Source of the DNA: DATKEH01 sp035546355
GTDB lineage: Bacteria; Acidobacteriota; Thermoanaerobaculia; Multivoradales; JAIOJS01
DNA length: 5,996 bases
Assembly (NCBI GenBank): GCA_035546355.1
Contig: DATKEH010000396.1
Coordinates: forward strand, 1-5,996
Reading direction: 5' to 3'
Shown: piece after piece, positions 1 to 5,415 of the stretch
How the letters are laid out: each line of letters opens with the position of its first letter
Numbering within the stretch: position 1 is the stretch's first letter
Made by a program: the position numbers and the translations under genes
The notes under the pieces: generated by a model
What the model was told of the DNA's origin: nothing
Database searches by the model: none
What the model saw: the letters and a program-made list of their open reading frames with translations, nothing else

Positions 1-1
1 G

Positions 2-1903
2 GGGCGGGTGACCCTCTACTCCTCGACCCAGACGCCGCACTACGTGCACCGGGCGCTGACCAGGGTGCTCGGCCTGCCCCCGTCGCGCATCCGGGTCGTC
101 GCCACCCCCAACGGCGGCGGCTTCGGCGGCAAGAGCGACCCCTTCAGCCACGAGATCGTCGCCGCCAAGATGGCCCTGGTGCTGGGACGGCCGGTCAAGA
201 TCACCCTCAGCCGCGAGGAGGTCTTCTACTGCCACCGCGGCCGCCACCCGGTGCTGATGCACCTCAGGACCGGCTTCCGCAAGGACGGGGCGATCACCGC
301 GCAGCACCTGCGCACCGCGCTGGACGGCGGCGCCTACGGCAGCTACGGCGTCGCCAGCACCTACTACACCGGCGCCCTGCAGACGGTGACCTACGGGCTG
401 CCGCGCTACCAGTTCGACGGCATCCGCACCTTCACCAACAAGCCCCCCTGCGGCCCCAAGCGCGGCCACGGAACGCCGCAGCCGCGGTTTGCCTTCGAGG
501 TCCACCTCGACAAGGCGGCCCACGCGCTGGGCATCGACCCCGCCGACCTGCGCCTGCGCCACCTCGCGCCGCCCCGGTCGGTGACCGCCAACTGGCTGCG
601 CCTAGGCACCAGCGGCCTCGGCAAGTGCATCGAGGGGGTGGTCGCCGGCAGCGGCTGGCGCCAGCGCTACGGCAAGCTGCCTCCCGGGCGCGGCCTCGGC
701 CTCGCCTGCGGTTCCTACCTGTGCGGCGCCGGGCTGCCCATCTACTGGAACCACATGCCGCAGTCCGGGGTGATGCTCAAGCTCGATCGCAGCGGCCTGG
801 TGAGCGTGTTCTGCGGCGAGAGCGAGATCGGCCAGGGCTCCGACTCGGTGCTGGCGGCGGTGGTCGCCGAGGTGCTGGGGGTCCCGCTGGACGACTTGCG
901 GTTGTGCGTCGCCGACACCGACCTGACCCCCGTCGACCTCGGCAGCTACTCGTCGCGGGTGACTTTGATGGTGGGCAACGCCGCGCTGCAGGCTGCGGAG
1001 CGGGCGCGGGAGCTGCTGGCGCAGGCGGTGGCGGCGCAGCTCGAGGTGCCCGAGTCGCGGCTGGTGTTCGCCGGCGGCCGGGTGTTCGACGCCGAGGACC
1101 CCGACCGCGGCGTCTCCTTCCAGGAGGCCTGCGTCGCCGCCGAGGCGCGCTCCGGTACGCTCGCCACCACCGGCTCGTACATCCCGCCGCGTTCGCCGGG
1201 AAAGTACCGCGGCGCCGGCGTCGGCCCCTCCCCCACCTACTCCTACACCGCGGCGGTGGTCGAAGTCGAGGTCGACCCGGCGACCGGGCTGTTCGCCGTC
1301 GAGCAGGTGTGGATCGCCCACGACGTCGGGCAGTCGATCAACCCGGTGCTGGTGCTCGGGCAGGTGGAAGGGAGCGTCTACATGGCGCTCGGCGAGACGA
1401 TGATGGAGGAGTCCTCCTTCCGCCGCCTGCCGAAGCGGCTGTCGTCGGCGCTGGTGCACGAGTTCCCGTCGCTGCTCGAGTACAAGAGCCCCACCTTCCG
1501 CGACATGCCGCCGGTCACCACCTACCTGATCGAAGACCCCGACGCCGAGGGTCCCTTCGGCGCCAAGGAGGTGGGCCAGGGGCCGCTGCTGCCGATCCCG
1601 CCGGCGGTGGCCAACGCCATCTTCGACGCCGTCGGCGTGCGCGTCGACCAGGTGCCGATCCACCCCCACATGATCCTCGACGCGCTGAAGCGCAAGGAGA
1701 AGGGGGAGGAGGCGCGCTACGGCCCGGAAGGCTTCCCGGAGATCGACTACGGCCCGACGCTGGTGGTGCCGACTCCCGAGGAGGGTGGCGACGGGCGGGC
1801 GATCAACGACTGGAAGGAGAAGCTGCGCTCCGACATGCGCTCGGCCGGCACCATGAGCACCCGCGAGGAGGCGCTGGCGCGCAAGAAGAAGCTGACGACG
1901 TGA
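2..1903 (+). CDS. hcrA: 4-hydroxybenzoyl-CoA reductase-type molybdopterin (alpha) subunit, 5' end outside window
   Basis: Large catalytic subunit of a xanthine-oxidase-family molybdenum hydroxylase. In 4-hydroxybenzoyl-CoA reductase it binds the Mo cofactor and removes the para-hydroxyl of the CoA-activated ring. The frame is open to the window edge and position 8 (GTG) falls inside a conserved strand (GRVTLYSSTQTPH), so the true start lies upstream. About 200 N-terminal residues are missing if the family length of about 770 applies. Counting from the codon at 8, visible motifs are GGGFGGK (36-42), ESEIGQG (271-277), HDVGQSINP (438-446) and GAKEVGQGP (518-526). Stretches such as EEVFYCHRGRHP, NKPPCGPKRGHGTPQ and LDGGAYGSYGVAS match my memory of HcrA/HbaC proteins rather than xanthine dehydrogenase. 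The position of the usual catalytic Glu of the family (GxKGxGE) holds Gln524. A charged tail of about 70 residues follows the fold (from about 561). The FAD subunit follows 67 bases downstream. The family call is firm; the exact substrate is inferred. Confidence 0.85.
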   Translation, partial: GRVTLYSSTQTPHYVHRALTRVLGLPPSRIRVVATPNGGGFGGKSDPFSHEIVAAKMALVLGRPVKITLSREEVFYCHRGRHPVLMHLRTGFRKDGAITAQHLRTALDGGAYGSYGVASTYYTGALQTVTYGLPRYQFDGIRTFTNKPPCGPKRGHGTPQPRFAFEVHLDKAAHALGIDPADLRLRHLAPPRSVTANWLRLGTSGLGKCIEGVVAGSGWRQRYGKLPPGRGLGLACGSYLCGAGLPIYWNHMPQSGVMLKLDRSGLVSVFCGESEIGQGSDSVLAAVVAEVLGVPLDDLRLCVADTDLTPVDLGSYSSRVTLMVGNAALQAAERARELLAQAVAAQLEVPESRLVFAGGRVFDAEDPDRGVSFQEACVAAEARSGTLATTGSYIPPRSPGKYRGAGVGPSPTYSYTAAVVEVEVDPATGLFAVEQVWIAHDVGQSINPVLVLGQVEGSVYMALGETMMEESSFRRLPKRLSSALVHEFPSLLEYKSPTFRDMPPVTTYLIEDPDAEGPFGAKEVGQGPLLPIPPAVANAIFDAVGVRVDQVPIHPHMILDALKRKEKGEEARYGPEGFPEIDYGPTLVVPTPEEGGDGRAINDWKEKLRSDMRSAGTMSTREEALARKKKLTT

Positions 1904-1920
1904 TCCACCGGCCGTCGTAG

Positions 1921-1942
1921 GGGCGGGCCTCCGCGCCCGCCC
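1921..1942. repeat. GC hairpin between alpha and beta subunit genes, possible dispersed palindromic repeat
   Basis: Perfect 8-bp inverted repeat: GGGCGGGC at 1921-1928 and GCCCGCCC at 1935-1942, with the 6-base loop CTCCGC. It lies 17 bases after the alpha-subunit stop and 28 bases before the beta-subunit ATG. No T-run follows, so it is a poor intrinsic terminator. The context CGTAGGGGCGGGCCTCCG resembles short palindromic repeats (REP-like) that I have seen scattered between genes of GC-rich bacteria; this is recollection and only one copy is present here. It could modulate expression between the two subunit genes or protect mRNA ends. Confidence 0.55.
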
Positions 1943-1970
1943 GCTCTGATCCCTCGAAACCGACGATCCC

Positions 1971-2990
1971 ATGCTCCGCCTCCCCCCCTTCACCCTGCGC
2001 CGGCCCCGCTCCCTCGCCGAGGCGGCGGCCATCCTCGCCGGCGAGGGCCCGCGCGCCCGCCCGGTGGCCGGCGGCACCGACCTGTGGCCGAACATGAAGC
2101 GGCGCCACCAGAAGGCCGAGACGGTGGTCAGCCTGATGGCCATCCCCGAGCTCGCCGGCGTCACCGACGGCAACGGCGCCGGGCTCACCCTGGGCGCCAC
2201 CACCCTGCTCGCCGACGTCGTAGCCCACCCCGCCGTCCGCGACCGCTACCCCGGCCTGGCCCGCGCCGTCGAATCGATCTCCTCGCCGCCGCTGCGCCAC
2301 ATGGGCACCATCGGCGGCAACGTCTGCGTCGACACCCGCTGCACCTACTACAACCAGACCGAGGAGTGGCGGCGCAGCATCGACTACTGCATGAAGGAGG
2401 AGGGCACCATCTGCTGGGTAGCGCCGAGCTCGCCGCGCTGCTGGGCGCACTCGGCCTCGGACTCCGCCCCCATGCTGCAAGCCCTCGGCGCGGAGGTGCG
2501 CCTGGTTTCCCACCAGGGCGAGCGCGCCGTCCCCATCGCCGCCCTCTACCGCGACGACGGCATCGACTACCTCGCCAAGCGCCCGGAGGAGATCGTCGCC
2601 GCCATCCGGCTGCCCGCCGACGCCGACGCCTCGCGCTGCCGCAGCGCCTTCTGGAAGCTGCGTCGCCGCGGCTCGATCGACTTCGCGGTGCTGTCGGTGG
2701 CGGCGGCCGTGTGGATGGACGGCGAACGGGTGGAGCGCGCCGCCATCGTCCTCGGCGCGGTGGGCTCCTCGCCGCACTCCGCCGACCAGGCCGCCGCCCA
2801 CCTGGTGGGCAAGCCGCTCACTCCCGAGACCCTCGCCGAAGCCGCCGAGCTCGCCCGCCGCGTCGCCGTGCCGATGGACAACACCGACTTCCAGACGCAG
2901 TGGCGCAAGGCGGTGGCCGGCACGTACGTCGAGGCGGCGCTGCGCGAGTGCGCCGGCCTGCCCGTAGAGCGTCTGCCGCCGCGCCACTGA
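1971..2990 (+). CDS. hcrB: 4-hydroxybenzoyl-CoA reductase-type FAD/[4Fe-4S] (beta) subunit
   Basis: FAD-binding electron-transfer subunit (339 residues; family about 320-330) of a molybdenum hydroxylase. It relays electrons between ferredoxin and the 2Fe-2S/Mo subunits in the cytoplasm. FAD motifs of the CoxM/XDH-medium family are visible: PVAGGTDLWPNM (31-42) and MGTIGGNV (111-118). Directly after them is an insert with Cys124, Cys140, Cys148 and Cys157, spaced C-x15-C-x7-C-x8-C. This is the spacing I recall for the four ligands of the additional [4Fe-4S] cluster in Thauera aromatica HcrB (Cys122/138/146/155), a cluster absent from ordinary xanthine dehydrogenase FAD subunits. The flanking DTRCTYYNQ and CWVAPSS also fit HcrB. 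The C-terminal half (about 220-325) is the usual CO dehydrogenase flavoprotein C-terminal domain. ATG 1971 is chosen because MLRLPPFTLRRPRSLAEA aligns with typical starts; no clear Shine-Dalgarno precedes it. It probably shares a transcript with the alpha subunit. No 2Fe-2S subunit follows. Confidence 0.88.
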   Translation: MLRLPPFTLRRPRSLAEAAAILAGEGPRARPVAGGTDLWPNMKRRHQKAETVVSLMAIPELAGVTDGNGAGLTLGATTLLADVVAHPAVRDRYPGLARAVESISSPPLRHMGTIGGNVCVDTRCTYYNQTEEWRRSIDYCMKEEGTICWVAPSSPRCWAHSASDSAPMLQALGAEVRLVSHQGERAVPIAALYRDDGIDYLAKRPEEIVAAIRLPADADASRCRSAFWKLRRRGSIDFAVLSVAAAVWMDGERVERAAIVLGAVGSSPHSADQAAAHLVGKPLTPETLAEAAELARRVAVPMDNTDFQTQWRKAVAGTYVEAALRECAGLPVERLPPRH

Positions 2991-3015
2991 GCCGGTCGCC
3001 GCCGCGGCGACCGGC
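2991..3015 (+). terminator. Strong GC hairpin directly after hcrB stop, candidate terminator
   Basis: A perfect 11-bp inverted repeat begins on the base after the hcrB stop codon: GCCGGTCGCCG at 2991-3001 pairs with CGGCGACCGGC at 3005-3015 across the 3-base loop CCG. There is no T-tract afterwards (CGCGGCCCTCGGGG follows), so it is not a classical intrinsic terminator. GC-rich genomes often use such hairpins as U-less terminators or 3'-end stabilisers. Its position between the reductase genes and a functionally unrelated kinase supports a transcription boundary. Confidence 0.6.
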
Positions 3016-3029
3016 CGCGGCCCTCGGGG

Positions 3030-3035
3030 TAGACT
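3030..3035 (+). promoter_or_regulatory. Candidate -10 box (TAGACT) for the kinase gene, possible leaderless transcript
   Basis: TAGACT fits the TANNNT form of a bacterial -10 element and ends 7 bases before the kinase ATG at 3043. A start site about 7 bases downstream would fall on or next to the A of ATG, giving a leaderless mRNA. In agreement, no Shine-Dalgarno sequence is visible before this ATG. No convincing -35 hexamer is seen, since the upstream region is occupied by the hairpin at 2991-3015. The call is inferred from sequence alone. Confidence 0.4.
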
Positions 3036-3042
3036 GCGGCGT

Positions 3043-5274
3043 ATGGAGAGCCTGACCGGCAGCACGATCTCGCACTACAAGGTGCTGCGCGAGATCGGCA
3101 AGGGAGGGATGGGCGTCGTCTACGAGGCCGAGGACACCCGCCTCGGCCGCCACGTGGCCGTCAAGGTCCTCTCCGAGTCGATCCAGACGGAACCCTCGAT
3201 CCTCGAGCGCTTCCAGCGCGAGGCCCGGGCCGCTTCGGCGCTCAACCACCCCGGGATCTGCACCGTCCACGCCATCGAGCGCCACGAGGGGCAGCACTTC
3301 ATCGTCATGGAGCTGCTCGAGGGCCGGACGCTGGCCGAGCTCGTCGCCGAAGAACCCCTCGAGCTCGAGACCGTGATCGACATCGCGATCCAGATCGCCG
3401 ACGCGTTGGAGTCGGCGCACGCCAAGGGGATCGTGCACCGCGACATCAAGCCGGTGAACGTCGTCATCACCCCGCGCGGCCAGGTGAAGATCCTCGACTT
3501 CGGCCTCGCCAAGATCGAGGTCGCCGCCACCTCTCCCGACGGCGCCACCTCCCTCATCCCCACCGGCGGAGGCCTCGAGGCGGGGGGTCTGACGATGGCC
3601 GGAACGGTGATGGGGACGGTGCACTACATGTCCCCCGAGCAGGCGCGAGGGCAGCTCACCGACGCACGCACCGACCTCTTCTCGCTGGGAACGGTCCTCT
3701 ATCAGATGGCCACCGGGCAGCTGCCCTTTCAGGGCGAGACGCAGCCGGTGGTCTTCGAGGCGATCCTCAACCGGAACCCGAGGCCCCTGGCCGAGGTGAA
3801 CCCCGAGCTGCCGCCGGCGCTCGGCATGATCGTGGACAAGGCGCTCGAGAAGGACCGCGACCTGCGCTACCAGACGGCCACCGACCTCAAGACCGACCTC
3901 GTACGACTGAAGCGAAATCTCGGGGCCGGCCGTCGCACTGCCGAGCTGAACGATTCGCAGGCCGCGGCCGACAAGGCCGCCGACAGGTCGGTGGCGGTCC
4001 TCTACTTCGAGAACCTGAGCGGCGCCAAGGAGGACGAGTACTTCCGCGACGGCATCACCGAGGACATCATCACCGAGCTGTCCAAGATCAAGGGGATGAA
4101 CCTGCTCTCGCGGCCCACCGTGCTGGCCCACCGCGACCGCCGCGTGACTCCAGCGCAGGTCGGCCGCCAGCTGGGGGTGGCGTACGTGCTGGCCGGGAGC
4201 CTGCGCCGCGCCGGCAATCGACTGCGGATCAACGCGCAGCTGGTCGACACCCGTACCGACTACCCGGTGTGGTCGGAGCGCTACGACCGCGAGCTCCAGG
4301 ACGTGTTCGCCGTGCAGGACGAGATCGCGCAGAAGATCGCCGAGGCGCTGCGCATCACCCTGACGCCTCAGGAGCAGGAGGCCCTGGCGGCCAAGCCGAC
4401 CGAGAACCTCCAGGCCTACGACCTCTTCCTGCGTGGCCGCAGCTACGCCCGGCGCCAGGTACGGCAGGACCTCGAGTTCGCCCTGCAGATGTTCGAGAAC
4501 GCGGTGAGCCAGGACCCCGACTTCGCCCTCGCCTACGCGGCCATCGGCAACGTCTGCGCCGTCTACTACTACAACTTCGAGCGCGAGGCGTCGTGGCTCG
4601 AGCGCGCCGCCGATGCCGCCCAGCGCGCCATCGCCCTGCGGCCCGAGCTGCCGGAGGCCAAGGTGGCGCTCGCCTGGATCCGCTACGCGAGCGGTGAGTA
4701 CGAGGAGTGCCTCGGCCTCGTGCGCTCGGTCGTCGACGCCAAGCCGGACACCGAGAGCGCCTACTACCTGCTGCTGCGCGCCCTCTTCTCCTGCGGCCGC
4801 TACCAGGAGATCGCGCAGGTGGCGGAGAAGGCGATCGAGGCCAGCGGCAGCGACTACAACGTCTACGTGCCGATCCTCAACGCGCTCGGCGCGCTGGGAA
4901 AGGCCGAGGCTCTGCGCAACCTGCGCCAACGCACGATCCAGGCGCTGGAGACCCACTTGCGCCAGGTGCCCGAGGACGCCCGCGCTCGGGTGCTGCTGTC
5001 GGGGAACTACGCCGAGATGGATCGCGCAGAGGAGGCGGTGCGAGAAGCGAACTTCGCGATGGTGTTGCGCCCCAACGACGCCAACGTGCACTACAACGCC
5101 GCCTGCACCTTCTGCTATCTCGGCAGGAAGTCCGAGGCCCTGGAGGCGCTCGGCAAGGCGTGGAAGGCGGGCTTCCGCGACCCCGACTGGGTGCGTCGCG
5201 ACCCGGACCTCTCCCTGCTGCACGGCGACCCGGAGTTCGAGCGGCTCTATCCCGAGGGGCGGCAAGTAGACTGA
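3043..5274 (+). CDS. Hanks-type Ser/Thr protein kinase with TolB/cyclase-type domain and TPR tail
   Basis: Signalling kinase of 743 residues, expected to phosphorylate Ser/Thr in the cytoplasm. The kinase domain (about 12-290) is complete: glycine loop GKGGMGVVY (19-27), ATP-binding Lys41 in VAVKVL, alpha-C Glu60, HRDIKPVN (132-139, catalytic Asp134), DFG (152-154), MSPE (196-199) and Asp211 in DLFSLG. The segment from DFG to SPE is about 47 residues, longer than in PknB-like kinases, and rich in Gly, Ser and Thr. From about 315 to 445 is a domain (SVAVLYFENLSG, YFRDGITEDIITELS, YVLAGSLRR, DVFAVQDEIAQKIAEAL) known from TolB-N-like/COG5616 proteins and TPR-containing adenylate cyclases. From about 455 to 740 are TPR-type helical repeats, ending in the common DPDLSLLHGDPEFERL motif. 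No membrane segment is visible, unlike PASTA kinases. The ATG at 3043 gives a natural kinase N-terminus. The target is unknown. The style is common in Acidobacteriota and myxobacteria. Confidence 0.93.
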   Translation: MESLTGSTISHYKVLREIGKGGMGVVYEAEDTRLGRHVAVKVLSESIQTEPSILERFQREARAASALNHPGICTVHAIERHEGQHFIVMELLEGRTLAELVAEEPLELETVIDIAIQIADALESAHAKGIVHRDIKPVNVVITPRGQVKILDFGLAKIEVAATSPDGATSLIPTGGGLEAGGLTMAGTVMGTVHYMSPEQARGQLTDARTDLFSLGTVLYQMATGQLPFQGETQPVVFEAILNRNPRPLAEVNPELPPALGMIVDKALEKDRDLRYQTATDLKTDLVRLKRNLGAGRRTAELNDSQAAADKAADRSVAVLYFENLSGAKEDEYFRDGITEDIITELSKIKGMNLLSRPTVLAHRDRRVTPAQVGRQLGVAYVLAGSLRRAGNRLRINAQLVDTRTDYPVWSERYDRELQDVFAVQDEIAQKIAEALRITLTPQEQEALAAKPTENLQAYDLFLRGRSYARRQVRQDLEFALQMFENAVSQDPDFALAYAAIGNVCAVYYYNFEREASWLERAADAAQRAIALRPELPEAKVALAWIRYASGEYEECLGLVRSVVDAKPDTESAYYLLLRALFSCGRYQEIAQVAEKAIEASGSDYNVYVPILNALGALGKAEALRNLRQRTIQALETHLRQVPEDARARVLLSGNYAEMDRAEEAVREANFAMVLRPNDANVHYNAACTFCYLGRKSEALEALGKAWKAGFRDPDWVRRDPDLSLLHGDPEFERLYPEGRQVD

Positions 5275-5300
5275 CCGTCCGGCGGGTCGAGCCGCTGTCG

Positions 5301-5358
5301 CCGGATTTCGGCGCTCGCGCCAGGGCCGGAACCCGCTCGCTGGCGGCGCTGAATCCGG
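5301..5358. repeat. Imperfect inverted repeat in the gap between kinase and deiodinase-like genes
   Basis: The 141-base gap between the kinase stop and the next start (5275-5415) holds an imperfect palindrome. Its outer arms are CCGGATT (5301-5307) and AATCCGG (5352-5358), with interrupted inner pairing of GCGC (5311-5314) and GCGC (5346-5349). A fold of the RNA would give a long interrupted stem. No T-run follows. It may mark the 3' end of the kinase transcript or be part of a control region for the next gene. Confidence 0.4.
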
Positions 5359-5386
5359 TGGGCGACGGTGCGGAGAGACCATGCCC

Positions 5387-5392
5387 TATACT
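5387..5392 (+). promoter_or_regulatory. Candidate -10 box (TATACT) for the deiodinase-like gene
   Basis: TATACT differs from the sigma70-type -10 consensus by one base and stands out in this GC-rich gap. It ends 23 bases before the chosen ATG (5416), giving a predicted leader of about 16 bases. An AGGA (5400-5403) in that leader, 12 bases before the ATG, could serve as a somewhat distant ribosome binding site. No good -35 hexamer is seen at 16-18 bases upstream (GACGGT at 5364-5369 is poor). If real, the gene has its own promoter apart from the kinase. Confidence 0.45.
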
Positions 5393-5415
5393 CGGCGGCA
5401 GGACATGCCGTCTCC

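Noticed and set aside
625..1920. Plus-strand open frame of 431 codons in another frame inside the alpha subunit
   Set aside because: It is an Arg/Ala/Gly-rich out-of-frame translation overlapping conserved enzyme motifs, with no signal of its own.
602..2203. Minus-strand open frame of 533 codons opposite the molybdopterin subunit
   Set aside because: Its compositionally biased translation has no family features, and it overlaps two well-supported + strand genes; it is a GC-driven shadow.
5266..5273. Second copy of GTAGACTG, the same octamer that contains the kinase's candidate -10 box
   Set aside because: It lies at the end of the kinase coding sequence, with no start codon at a suitable distance; one short match is expected by chance.
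2818..5382. Very long minus-strand open frame (854 codons) opposite the kinase
   Set aside because: Its translation is low-complexity, rich in Val, Gly, Arg, Leu and His, with no recognisable motif. It lies opposite a fully recognisable kinase and also runs over the hcrB end. Long antisense frames are expected at this GC content.
5368..5415. Upstream GTG start at 5368 for the deiodinase-like gene
   Set aside because: It would put 16 mostly polar residues before the membrane anchor and place the TATACT box inside the coding sequence; ATG 5416 begins a normal Met-Lys-Arg signal anchor.
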